A stretch of DNA of 60,000 nucleotides from Nymphaea colorata. Its lineage: Eukaryota; Streptophyta; Magnoliopsida; Nymphaeales; Nymphaeaceae. Where the stretch lies: assembly GCF_008831285.2 (NCBI RefSeq), contig NC_045142.1, forward strand, positions 21,827,354 through 21,887,353. The letters are read 5' to 3'. A program made the translations under genes and the position numbers. Numbering within the stretch: position 1 is the first letter of the stretch; each line of letters starts with the position of its first letter. Positions 15,811-26,580 of the stretch are shown piece by piece. The notes below the pieces were generated by a model. The model had not been told where the DNA came from and ran no database searches. It worked only from the letters and a program-made list of their open reading frames with translations.

Positions 15811-17355
15811 AAATTGATGAGTTGTTTTTTGGTATGATTTGGTTTTTTTGTTTATATTTTATGTTTTATCCACGTCCAGTGTTTCTATATATATATATAC
15901 ATATATATAACACCAGTTTTGGAACAGCACCGGTGGCATGCGCTTTAAATATTCATTAGGCCCTCTAAATGCATGGACTAGAAGCCACAAGAAAAACAAT
16001 AATAACACGCCAAATATAAAACTGGTGGCACCTCCAAAATATCTCAGATTTTCTTGTCACCACTTACTTGATATGAAGCATGTTTCTGTTCAGGTTGATC
16101 TTATGAAAAGCCAAGCCTTAATCTGTTTCGATTAAATTACGGGGCTGTAAGAGCTGTTGATTTTTTTCATGGTTTGAAAAAGACGACTGCATTTGACAAA
16201 TGGCACACTTAATATATCTTCCTACTTAGACGGACCAAGCGTGAGGTCACATGAACAAGGTTACATTACACAAAAGAACACTTTAGCTTGTAATTCCTGT
16301 TTGCTTTTATTGCTCATCTAAATTCTATGGAATATTCCAATTCCTCTTATGTGTTACTAAGTACATACGTACCTATAAATGTATGTGCAAATGCCTTTCT
16401 AATCTTTGATGTTTTTAAGATCCATATAGAATGTCTGATAGCAACATCAATGTCTGTTACTGTGCAATGCAGCTGCCGTTGCATCTATGGTATTGTGGTA
16501 TTTTAGCATTTTCAAACTAAAGTAGTTTAGTTTACGCATTTTATGCTACATATCTTTGCAGTGACTAGTAGCATGCATTTCAAAGCCAGTTATATCATTT
16601 GTGTACTTCAGCAGGAGAATGGCAATATATCATTGATCTTCTCAAGATTGGCCAGATTGATTGTATTTCTGATTAGGGGACCCAAATGGCCAAGTCATGT
16701 CATGACCATTGAATTGTTAGTCTTTCATTATTATATCTACCTTCCCATAGTTTAAGTTCATTCCATGGAAGACCATCCTACTAACTTCATCAAAGTTAAC
16801 ATCCATGAATCAGGTCCTTGTTGAATGATAAATGTCCCCAGGAACATTTGCACTGGGTGACCTTCTAAGAATTTGAAAGTGATAAGTCACAGAAGCACCA
16901 AATGTAGGTTACAAGGATGCAAATGCATGACTTTTGCTTTAGCAACATAGGATATGAATATGCTTTATTGAGGTTATTTTTTTATAGTAATGCGTTCAAA
17001 ACTATGTTTTACTTTTGATGCATAAGTACAATGACACTATACTTCTTAATTTCATGCATATGTGGCTTTCCAGGAATTTGAGTTTTTTCTTTTTTCCGAT
17101 TCTGTTACTCTGGTTGTACGTTCATGGAAATGTTTGTGAGGCTCGTGTAGAGGTCACACCAACCTTAGACTGGAAACTTCATGCATCATCTGAATTTGAT
17201 GGAAATAGCGAATCTTCTACGGGTACAATGCTGGTAAAATACTTGTCTATCTTCTACTGGTGATTTGATTTTAGCACTTTGTAATTCTTAATTTCAGTTT
17301 TATCGCACAGGCAATTGTTTAATTTGTTTCATGGGGCCTTAAAATTGATATTCTT
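15811..17355 (+). pseudogene. Duplicated fragment of the SCY1-like gene: intron 4 part, exon 5 copy, start of intron 5
   Basis: This segment matches 38429-40575 of the SCY1-like gene in the same orientation, over introns as well as exon, so it is a DNA-level copy and not a processed one. The exon 5 copy is 17120-17233 (114 bases against 123 in the gene) and still reads VHGNVC...LDWKLHA...[11 protein letters not shown]. It lacks nine bases (the FDV region), and its splice acceptor is AC at 17118-17119 where the gene has AG. Several residues differ (CEARVEVTPTL against [11 protein letters not shown]). The gene's microsatellite-rich block 38820-39120 and a block near 39575-39700 are absent here. 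No other exon of the gene is nearby, so this cannot be functional. Confidence 0.88.
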
Positions 17356-17357
17356 GT

Positions 17358-18160
17358 TCAAAGAAATGATAATTGACATCCTTCAAAAGAGGCTGGTTGA
17401 ACACATGTTGGAACATGTTTACCCCACAGTTGTTTGGAAAATCTGGACTCTAAGGAATGAAGCTTTTCACCGCGGGACCATTTTTACTACTGCAAAATTT
17501 AAATGGGTGGTGTGGAAGCATGTGTAGAACCCTTCTTAAGGATTGACTGGAAAGATAGTGAGAAGGAGGTCCAGCTATGGATTAACCATGACCTCCTTGC
17601 TGACCCTTGGCCCCATTTTCAACATTTGCATTCATCTCATGTCTCTCCGTCATGAAAACGGCGTGAGAATTGGTTATGCCATTAACCAAAACGAAAACAT
17701 ATTGTTGGAATGGAATGTCTATGGTGGATGTCATGACTACCTGTTTTCGGAATTCAAGGTGCTCAACCAGGTTTTGATGAAAGTGGCGACAACTGGTGTA
17801 CTCTTGGGCATCACTGCTAACTCTACAAAATTTAGAGGTCTGCTTAGAAAGACAATCGAAGGCATGAATAGTCTTTTGAAATGTTTCCCACACCTGCTGG
17901 AATCCTCTCCAATTATCCATATATCTCAAAATGAGGTTCTGCTACGGGTTATTGAGTGGCCTTTGCTTCAGATGCAGAGAGACGTAGATCCTATTTCTTC
18001 TCTACGCTGACCAGCTTGTGGCTTGGTTTTGTATTTTGGCATGGTCTCGGGCGTTGCTAGTGATCCTTATGGCTGGTTTCAGTAGAGTGTCAGCTCTTTA
18101 TTTTGTTTCCCTTTGTTTTGTACAGCTCATTTTTTGTCAATGAAATTTTGGGAGATCTCT
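17358..18160 (+). mobile_element. LINE (non-LTR retrotransposon) 3' remnant with decayed RNase H-like domain
   Basis: Open stretches at 17315-17527 and 17543-18010 show the pattern of plant LINE tails. VVWKIWTLRNEAFHRG resembles the W-x-x-RN...F linker before the RNase H domain. It is followed by IGYAIN..., an SEF at the second acidic position, and ANS where an aspartate would be expected. HISQNEVLLRVIEWP then follows. A typical short 3' tail with TTTTGTAC...GTCAATGAAATTT comes after the last stop near 18010. The 5' end is truncated and begins where the SCY1-like duplication ends. A frame change near 17527 and the lost acidic residue mark it as dead. Confidence 0.5.
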
Positions 18161-18820
18161 CTCCTTGCAGGGTTGCATAGAAGGGTGTGAGTTGGAGTCG
18201 CACCTGTACCTGTGTTGCTGAGAGTGCTACTGCTTTTTTGAAGAGTCCGTGTGACATAGCCTTTGAGTTTCTTGGTGCTGAAAATGAGCTGGCTACTTGA
18301 AATCCAACCTTACTAGGATGGTAAGGATGAACCAACTGTTATTCATTCATATCCTTTCTTCATTGACCATCACCATTCACAACCAGATATAGTTGGCTTC
18401 CACACCCCTCAAGTTTTATACACAGCACTGAAGCAGATGCATGCAACATAACATGAGATCCACATTTCAACAATTAAAGACACAACTCCATAAATAGAAG
18501 AAAGGTTTTGATTCCATCAACTTGTTTATCCTCACAAAGTCAAAAGTCTTTCACATTGATCGGCCATGGCTTAAAATGTAGAGGACGAGGGCCTAGTTAT
18601 GCATATCCAGCTTGCTCATCTCCCATCTCATGAATATAGAGCCTTGAGGACATTGTAGAACATTTGGTTGCTGAATAGCTTTGAATATCTCCGTAGAATG
18701 TTATTGGCTCATGAAGGTCAAGAAACTGGATCAATTTGCTTGAAAACACTCATAGCTCTTCTTACAACCAGAAAACTGCATAAAATCAGGAATATGAAAT
18801 TTAGGGTTATCAAAATAAGA
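18161..18820. other. Spacer upstream of the Copia element, unassigned
   Basis: No gene is supported. Short open frames such as 18668-18880 run into the LTR and have no recognisable similarity. Confidence 0.4.
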
Positions 18821-18825
18821 GTTAC

Positions 18826-19155
18826 TGTTGAGCGGTTAATGGAAGGAAGCTCTATTAAGGAAAACCAAATTCATGATTGAAGATGACCGTTGCTTCCTTG
18901 GAGACGTTTTCTTGGTGTTGGCTTGCCAACTTTGATGGTTACCATTCCAGTGGTTGCTATCTCTATTGATTTCCTTCCCTCTTTATTACTTACCAAAGAT
19001 TCATTACACTCTCTATAAATTGATGCTCTACCATGTAACGAGTGTAGCAGGAAAATTCTCATTCAATAAGAGCTTCTCTTTCCCGTGGATGTAGGCAATT
19101 GAATGCCGAACCACATATATGATTGTCTCTAGTATTTGCATTCTTCTTTTCTTTA
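18826..19155 (+). repeat. 5' LTR of the Copia element
   Basis: 330 bp, beginning TGTTGAGCGG and ending TTCTTTTCTTTA. It contains a TATA-like TATAAAT at about 19014-19020. It is nearly identical to the 3' LTR apart from scattered substitutions and the loss of a 16-base segment (ACCTTGTAACAGTATC in the 3' copy). The LTR ends in TA rather than the usual CA. Confidence 0.93.
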
Positions 19156-19168
19156 TGGTATGAGAGAC
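19156..19168 (+). other. Primer-binding site of the Copia element
   Basis: TGGTATGAGAGAC directly follows the 5' LTR. It differs by one base in its core from the plant Copia consensus TGGTATCAGAGC, which pairs with initiator methionine tRNA. Confidence 0.75.
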
Positions 19169-19440
19169 ATGTTCATTTCGAATCAATGGCAGAGTAAGGT
19201 TGGAAGATGAGTGGTGAGAAAGCTTGAGCCATTGGCATTTTTCTCCTTTACGAGGATTTTCTTGAGGATCGTCCTCTGTTCTGATTCAACGGAGAAGAAG
19301 TGGTCGGCTTAACTCGGCGTATCCCTCCTCGTGTCGCATTACGCCGCATCATCGGAAGACACCGAGTCCCGCTTCACACGTGTCGGAAGCTTTATAATGC
19401 GGGCGACTTCGTGTCATCGAGTCCCCCATCCCTGAAGTCG

Positions 19441-21175
19441 TGTGTCACACTCCAACCCTTTTGACCCTCAAAAGATTTTTTTTTTCTTAACATAAAACAT
19501 TGAGGTGCGACGACACAACAATTCAAAATGAGATGAGTCAAACAATTCAAAACAATGGGGCAAGCTTTCCATTATATAATAATTTCAGTTCATCTGTACA
19601 CGTGACAAAAAATGCCCCAATTCACAACATTGATGTCTAATAAAAACAAGACATCAATAAAACCAAAACAAGACGCGCTAGCACTACAATTGACCCAAAA
19701 CCTCCCCAGTAGGATGTGATTGAAGCCATCTGATCAACCTGTTGCCCTGGGTCCGCCAAAACCTGAAAAAGAAAAACAACTGAAGGCTTAGCCTTCGCAG
19801 TATGGTAACAAGCCAAAAAAATTCCTAAACCTCCAAGGTAAGGGCTCAGATATGAAATAATCACAAATAATATACAAGTATGCATAACATATCATTCTCA
19901 TCATTTACATTAACTTTAGTAAACTGACAGTTCCTGTGGGTGCAAAACACATGCACGTTCACACCGCGGGCGGCCTACAGTCGGGAGACAACCCCCATGG
20001 TGGCCCGAATCAATATAGATCCATTCACGCTGCAGCGGTAGAACACTCATCCATAGATGTGTGAATTCCAAGAAGAGATACTCAGCCTTCCCTAAGATAC
20101 CCAGGTTGGGAAGGCGGAAGCCCAATGCTACACGCACAACACATAACAGTACCCTGGAGCCTTGCACCGCCTGCGCTCCGAACAGACGAGACCAGTGGCA
20201 AAAGCGGGACGTCTCCCAAACACATTGCCACAACCCACTAACCTCTCATCTCTTATTGTTTCTTATTTAACATTATGAAAACACATTCACAAAATGACCA
20301 GCTAGCTCATAAGGTTGGTTCATTCTACGAGTGCACCTATACCTCCAAATGCCTCCACACGAGGGCTACACATACAATTACACTCTTAGCTAGCTGTCAT
20401 AGCAATACGTGTACAACTACCCTTCAATTCCATTCATTTGTATCATACCCAAGATAATGCTTACGAAACATTACAACATTCACATCACTTATCACATCTT
20501 TCAAAACATAGCCAAACCACAGAGGGTAGTTTCGATCCGTGATTGGCTCGTAGCTGTTCTATGCAGTTATCATTCTAGGATGTTTTCTAATGCACAGTTG
20601 GGGTCGAGAAGACACTCGACTCGATACCCCACCTCATCTGTCATAAGCAGTTATCAATTCTAGCATGCATATGTAATTGCATAGTAATTTTCAAAACAAA
20701 ACTTATCACATAAACATTCAATTCTCATGTATACAATCATTCAATCACATCATAGTCATAGGATCCAACGATCCTCAAAACACACATTCTAGTTGGCCCT
20801 AGGTCAGGATCTGCCTGGAATGCCACCATACCTGTCGCACGTCGCCAAGATATCCAAAATGCCTCAAGCTTCAAACCTAGTCACTCAAGGTCTACTAGAC
20901 GTGCCCGGTGTACCTGCAAACACAATCAAAAGGTAAGTTCTACACTCGCTTCACTTTACCATATATACGAATATGAAACATAAGTATTGAGGCATGCCAT
21001 CGCCTCAAGAGGGTGTCGACGGGTTGTATCGACCCACAAGGCCCTCAAAAAGAGCTCTTCCCCAACCACGAGCTCTTTCTCAACTAACAACGCAATATGC
21101 CCAACGACCCTAGCCACCAAGTTCCTATGGTAAAGACAAACAAAGCAGCTCAGGCCTTTCATGATGAGACTCCAA
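19441..21175. mobile_element. Unclassified block inside the Copia element, possibly a nested LTR-type insertion
   Basis: The block begins near TGTCACACTCCAACCC, an opening seen in LTRs of several plant Ty3/Gypsy families. It runs through about 1.7 kb of non-coding DNA that differs in composition from the host element. It sits where gag should be. I could not find a clear right end or matching target duplication, and no coding domain is visible on either strand. It may be a solo LTR, a fragment, or a replacement by recombination. Confidence 0.35.
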
Positions 21176-21179
21176 GACG

Positions 21180-21800
21180 ATGGAAAAACTATCTCAACTG
21201 TTGCAAGGTTTCATAAAACAAAACACTGCGACCCTAGCCACCAAGGACATCAACGACGGACCAGGTACATGCAGTTTCCTATCACATTTAGATGAAAATT
21301 CTTGGATTATAGATTCTGGTGCATCAGATAATATGACTGGTTTTAAAAATATACTATCTCATATTAAAGATAATGTTGACATTAAACCAATTACTATTGC
21401 TAATGGTGGAAAAATTAAGGTTTGTGGTAAAGGAGAAATGCAGTTTTTTGAAAAGGAAAATTTGATTGATGCTTTATATATACTAGATTTAGCCTTTAAT
21501 CTTATGTTCCTAAGCAAAATTACAAAAGCTTATAATTGTTATGTGATCTTCTCGCCTTCAAAGGTTGTGTTTTAGGATCAGATCACCGGGGCGACGATTG
21601 GTGAAGGGACTGAATTTCATGGACTCTATTACTTGAATCGCGTGAATAAGGCTCTTGTGCCTGTAGAATTAAAGATTAAGAGGAGCGTTGGCACTCCAGG
21701 TTAGGTCACCCGTCCAGTTATGTAATGAGTATTTTGAAGCCTGAAATTTAGTTTGATTGCAATACTTGTGAGGTCTGCCGGTATGCAAAACTTACCCGAC
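21180..21800 (+). pseudogene. Copia protease and integrase zinc-finger region (broken)
   Basis: WIIDSGASDNMTG at about 21304-21342 is the aspartic protease motif of Copia elements. After a TAG stop at 21573, frame changes are needed to read WHSRLGHPSS and CNTCEVC, which together form the HHCC zinc finger at the front of integrase. The upstream part (from the ATG at 21180) may be a gag or linker remnant. Confidence 0.85.
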
Positions 21801-21835
21801 CACCTTTTCCTTCCTCTGACAGTCGTTCCAGTAGT

Positions 21836-22439
21836 ATGTTTGAATTAGTTCATTCAGATGTTTGGGGACCAGCCCCGAACGACTCTTACAATGACTTGAA
21901 ATATTATCTTTCTTTTATTGATGATTTCTCCAAAGTGAGTTGGATTTATTTTCTTCGGTCTAAGGATGAAGTGTTTTCTAAGTTTCAGATTTTTCATAAT
22001 ATGGTTTCTACTCAGTTTGGAACTAAAATTAAAACCTTTCACACTGACAATGGAGCTGAGTATGTTAATCATAATTTTGAGTCATTCTCAAATCAATATG
22101 GTATGGAACATCAAATGACATGCAGAGAAACTCTACAACAGAATGGAGTTTCAGAAAGAAGAAATAGGCATCTACTTGAAGTGATGCGCTTTATTGTTTC
22201 AAAATCAAGTTCCTGAACGTTTTTGGAATGAGGCACTCTCTACGACAAACTATATTATGAATAGATTGCCAAGATGCAACATTGAAAATAAGGTACCTAT
22301 TGAAGTTCTCATTGGTGGTAAACATTCTATTGATCACTTAAAAAAGTTTGGTTCTGTTGTCTATGTTTGGAAATCACCAACACATCGACATAAACTTCAA
22401 ACTCGTGCCATGAAATGTGTGTTTATGGGTTATGCCTAA
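21836..22439 (+). pseudogene. Copia integrase core (frameshifted)
   Basis: FELVHSDVWGPAP, FIDDFSKVSWIYFL and HTDNGAEYVN show the first two catalytic aspartates and neighbours of the DDE integrase core. ETLQQNGVSERRNRHLLE carries the third acidic position. The frame shifts at about 22195-22215 into PERFWNEALSTTNYIMNRLP, then reads to a stop at 22437. Confidence 0.88.
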
Positions 22440-22849
22440 AAAAAAAAGGTTTTCGGTGTTTTGACCCTATATAAAAAAGGATGTTTGTATCTCGAGATGT
22501 GAAGTTTGATGAGACACAAGCCTATTTCAAAAATCAATTCCAGGGAGAGGAGATGAGCAATAGCCAATATCTGCTTCAGGGGGAGATGAAAAACTATCAC
22601 TCAAATTCTCTGTCTCTTCCCAATGTTTCTCCTATGGCTGATGTTGAAGTTAACTATCAACCACCAGCATTTCAACCAGAGGAGAACATAATTCCAAATA
22701 GAACGAACAACTTATTGAAGATGCCACCACCATGCGCAGATATGTTAGAACCCGTCAACCACCTCTAAAACTTAGAGACTTTGTCATGAACAGTCAAGTA
22801 TCATATTAAAACTCAAGTAAACTACAACAACTTTTCTAAAAAACAAGCT

Positions 22850-23780
22850 GCTTTGTTTGTGAAATTAGATAGTGTGGTGGAACCAGAAACATTCGAAGAA
22901 GCAAAGCGGGAACCTCATTGGAAAAAAGCTATAAAGGAAGAATTGGATGCATTGACAAAAAATGGAACTTGGGATCTTGTTCCACTTCCCTCAAAAAAAA
23001 AAAACAGTGACTTGTAAGTGGATAATTAAAGTTACATTTCATAGCAATGGCTCAATTGAAAGATATAAAGCCAGACTGGTGGCACGTGGATTCTCTCAAA
23101 CCGATGGGTTAGATTACTCTGAAACTTTTGCTTGCAAAAATGACGACTTTGAGAACTATAATATCTATTGCTTGCAACTTTGAGTGGGAATGCTATCAAC
23201 TTGATGTGAAGAATGTTTTTCTTCAAGACAATCTCTAAGAAGAAGTGTATATGAAAATTCCTTCAAGGATTAAGGATTAGAACACAAAGGTAAAGACAAT
23301 TTGGTTTGCAGACTGAAAAAATCCATTTTTAGTCTCAAGCAATCTTCCCGTGCCTTGTACTCAAAACTTATTTTAGCTCTGATAAACTTTGGATATCATT
23401 GCAGCATTTCTGATAATTCATTATTTATCATTCACATAATGAAACTATCCTACTGTTAGTATATGTGGATGATATTGTCATTACAAGGACGTCCCAGAAA
23501 TTGATAGAAGAAACCAAGAAATATCTTCATCGAAAATTTGATATCAAGGACCTTGGACGACTAAAATACTTTCTTGGAATTTAAGTAAACCATTCAAAGA
23601 AAGGTATATTTTTATCCCAAAGAAAATACACTTTGGATCCACTGAAAGAAACAGGAAAATTGGGATCGAAGCCTGCAATGACACCAATTGAGGTCAATCA
23701 CAACTTGGACATAACTGTCAGCGATGAGCTTATCAAGGACATTAAAAGATATCAGAGGATTAAAAGATATCAGAGGATGG
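22850..23780 (+). pseudogene. Copia reverse transcriptase (several frames, stops)
   Basis: VTCKWIIKVTFHSNGSIERYKARLVARGFSQ and DYSETFA (about 23010-23130) mark the start of the RT domain. YVDDI at about 23462-23476 is the catalytic box, followed by KDLGRLKYFLGI. Stops and frame changes occur near 22990, 23180 and 23583. An 18-base in-frame tandem repeat at 23741-23776 duplicates six residues (IKRYQR). Confidence 0.88.
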
Positions 23781-23849
23781 TTGGGAAACTCATATATTTG
23801 ACAGTCATTAGACCAGATATAACATGTCGTTAGTGAAGTAAGTAAATAT

Positions 23850-24450
23850 ATGCACGCCCCTCAAAACACACATTTTCACGCCATCGATCGCATTCTAAGG
23901 TACTTAAAGGGGGCACTTGGCAGAGGCATTTGGATGAGACATAATAAAGATATTTCTATTGAAGGATTTTCAGACGCCGACTGGGCTGGCAGTAAGTCAA
24001 ATAGAAGATCTACCACTGGCTATTGTGTAACCATTGGAGGAAATCGGGTTTCATGGAAAAGTAAAAAGCAAAAAGTCGTCTCGAGATCTAGCACAGAAGT
24101 AGAGTACAGAGATATGGCAAACACAGCTTGCGAACTGACTTGGCTAAAGGCAATAATAACAGAGATGAGGTTTAACGTATCCTCTCCCATGAAACTACAC
24201 TGTGACAATCAAGCCGCAATCCATATAGGTGCAAACTTAGTGTTTCATGAACAGACAAAACACATTGAAATTGATTGTCATTTCATTCGTGAAAAAGTCT
24301 AAAATGGAAGTATTATTACACCTTGTTAGAAGTGAAGATCAATATGCAAATATATTTACCAAACCCGTCACCAAAGACAAGTTAACCAACACCATGTCCA
24401 AGTTGGGAATTGTTAATCTTCACTCTTCCCAACTTGAGGGGGAGTGTTGA
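23850..24450 (+). pseudogene. Copia RNase H and C-terminal tail
   Basis: GFSDADWAGSKSNRRSTTGY, SRSSTEVEYRDMA and HCDNQAAIHIG carry the catalytic D, E and D pattern of Copia RNase H. HEQTKHIEIDCHFIREKV and ANIFTKPV follow. A stop near 24301 and a frame change separate this tail, which ends in LHSSQLEGEC just before the 3' LTR. This is the least decayed part of the element. Confidence 0.92.
24431..24444 (+). other. Polypurine tract of the Copia element
   Basis: AACTTGAGGGGGAG lies directly before the 3' LTR, the normal plus-strand priming site. Confidence 0.85.
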
Positions 24451-24790
24451 GCAGTTAACGGAAGGAGGCTCTATAATGGAAAACCAAATTCATGATTGAA
24501 GATGACCGTTGCTTCCTTGGAGACGTTTTCTTGGTGTTGGCTTGCCAACTTTGATGGTTACCATTCCAGTGGTTGTCATCTCTATTGATTTCCTTCCCTT
24601 TTTATTACTTACCATAGATTCATACCTTGTAACAGTATCTACACTCTCTATAAATTGATGCTCTACCATGTAACGAGTGTAGCAGGAAAATTTTCATTCA
24701 ATAAGAGCTCCTCCTTCCCGTGGATGTAGGCAATTGAATGCCGAACCACGTATATGATTGTCTCTAGTATTTGCATTCTTCTTTTCTTTA
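24445..24790 (+). repeat. 3' LTR of the Copia element
   Basis: 346 bp, TGTTGAGCAG to CTTTTCTTTA, partner of the copy at 18826-19155. It has a TATA-like TATAAAT at about 24649-24655. It is 16 bases longer than the 5' copy because of one indel. Confidence 0.93.
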
Positions 24791-24795
24791 GTTAC

Positions 24796-25369
24796 AACCA
24801 AAGGGTGCAATCATATTGGTTTCAAAAATTTGTCCTGGGGCAACTGAACAGACAATGGATACAACTCTTCTATCATATATCATGCTCATGCATGTGATGG
24901 CCAAGGTATAGTTCTTTAAAATTGCCGCACCACATATACATGCCTACAGTGCAAAATATATTAGTTTCAGAAGGACGACAATTCACCAAGTGCTTCTTTT
25001 ACAGCTCAAGTTAATGAAGGACGGTATCCCATCATGTTGCAGCTGATTCAAAGACTTGACAGTGAACAATGATTATAAGGCAAGAGTCATGTGAAAATCA
25101 GAAATGGCTCGTTTCTGAAAACTGTCTCTGTTGGTAACTTAAATTCTTAAGATTATAGATCTTATTTCCTTATTAATTATGTTATACATGTGATGTGCCT
25201 TCTATGTCAAAGAATTTGCATCAGTATACAAATTTATCAAAATAACAATGCATATTTTGAATACCCTGATTGTTGGTGTGTAAAAGATTGCAAGATAGAG
25301 AAAGTAATTATGCATAAAACAAATGAGAATGCCCTCAAAAAGGTCAGACTGGCAAGGTGCTTTATAGGG
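24796..25369. other. Spacer downstream of the Copia element
   Basis: No gene is seen. The open frame at 25190-25468 has no recognisable domain in its first part; its last part runs into the Copia relic that follows. Confidence 0.45.
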
Positions 25370-25790
25370 CTTCTCCTTCAGCTGAAGCTAGCATTTGCGA
25401 GAAAGCCTTGGTTATCCATTGGCATTGTGGATTGGGTCACTCTTCTTTGGAAATATTTCTGTGAATAAATATGGATTTGCAGCTTTCCAGTTAAACTTCC
25501 AAAAAGCTCTGTGAAGTGTGTCAACAAGGAAAGAGACTTGCTCTTTCCTTTTTCTACTAATGAAGTTTTATAATCCTCTTGATCGGTTGCTTTCTAATGT
25601 CTGGCGGCCTGCCCCTGCTGCTTTCCTACATGGGCCTCATTATCATGTCACTTTTGTGGATTTTTTTCCTTAGACATAAATATGACGTGCTGGGTGTGTT
25701 TCAAAATTTTCAAAACCTGTTGAAAATAGGCTTCAAAAAGAGATTAGGAAGGAGAAATTTAGATCATCATTGACTTATTTAAAAACATGT
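25370..25790 (+). pseudogene. Old Copia relic: integrase zinc finger and start of the integrase core
   Basis: Reading across several frames, WHCGLGHSSLEIF, KLCEVCQQGKRLALSFSTNEV and WRPAPAA...HYHVTFVD correspond to the H-x-x-H, C-x-x-C and DVWGPAP regions of Copia gag-pre-integrase and integrase. At least three frame changes and stops occur in 400 bases. It is much older than the element at 18826-24790 and belongs to a different subfamily. No LTRs were identified. Confidence 0.65.
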
Positions 25791-25999
25791 AGAATTGGTT
25801 ATCGTATCTGTTTTCCCCATAGACATTAGAGACATGGATGCATAGAAGTATAGAACAGCAACACCATAATGTTGTAGAAACAAGGTTACTTTCATAACTT
25901 AATAGCAGAAATTATGTTAAATTACAGAATTAAGATCAATGTTACATAAGACAGATAGATAGTATTGTAAAATGAGAGGATTATCTCTCTCTTTCTGGT

Positions 26000-26292
26000 T
26001 CACTTAGCAGTTAGCGCCAATTTCAGCTTTAGCTCTTGCGGCTTATGTTTGCACTTGAGCTAGCTCGCAAATGAGGCCACACATAAGCCGAGCTGCTTTC
26101 TATGTTATACACTGACAACCCAACACATGAGCCAACCTGAGCCAAAGATCTGCTAAATCAGTTGTAAAACACCTTGTTTAATTGGATTACTTAGCACCAA
26201 CTTCAGCTTGGGTCTTCTGGCTCATGTTCACATTCGAGGTGGCTTGCAAGTGAGGACACACATAAGCCAAGACTCTCTGTCTGTCTATCTGC

Positions 26293-26375
<83 letters not shown>

Positions 26376-26580
26376 TATATATATATATCGCAATTACACA
26401 CACATTAGCTCACTTGGTACCTAATTCGATTTGGCTCTTTTGGCTGATGGTCGCACATAAGCCGATGGGGCCACACATAAGCCAAGTTTCTTTGAACTTA
26501 TACACTGACAAGCCAACACATGAGCCAAGGATCTGCTAAATCGGTAGTACGCCTTGTTTAGTTGGTTTCCTTAGCTTCAA
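26000..26580. repeat. Three-unit imperfect tandem array interrupted by CT/TA microsatellites
   Basis: Units start near 26000, 26185 and 26405. Each has CACTTAGC/CTTAGCACCAA-type starts, then TTGGCTC or TTCTGGCTC, then GCCACACATAAGCC(A/G)AG. Units 1 and 3 continue with ACACTGACAA(C/G)CCAACACATGAGCCAA and CTGCTAAATC. In unit 2 this second half is replaced by a CT run (about 26299-26327) and a TA run (about 26328-26386). Confidence 0.75.

Larger units (their letters stand above)
18821..24795 (+). mobile_element. Ty1/Copia LTR retrotransposon with 5-bp target duplication (degenerate)
   Basis: The element proper is 18826-24790. GTTAC at 18821-18825 and again at 24791-24795 is the target-site duplication. 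Order on the plus strand: 5' LTR, primer-binding site, leader, an inserted or rearranged block, protease, integrase, reverse transcriptase, RNase H, polypurine tract, 3' LTR. That domain order (integrase before RT) defines Copia. Stops and frameshifts interrupt every domain, so it cannot move on its own. No gag is recognisable; the place it should occupy is filled by unrelated sequence at 19441-21175. Confidence 0.93.
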
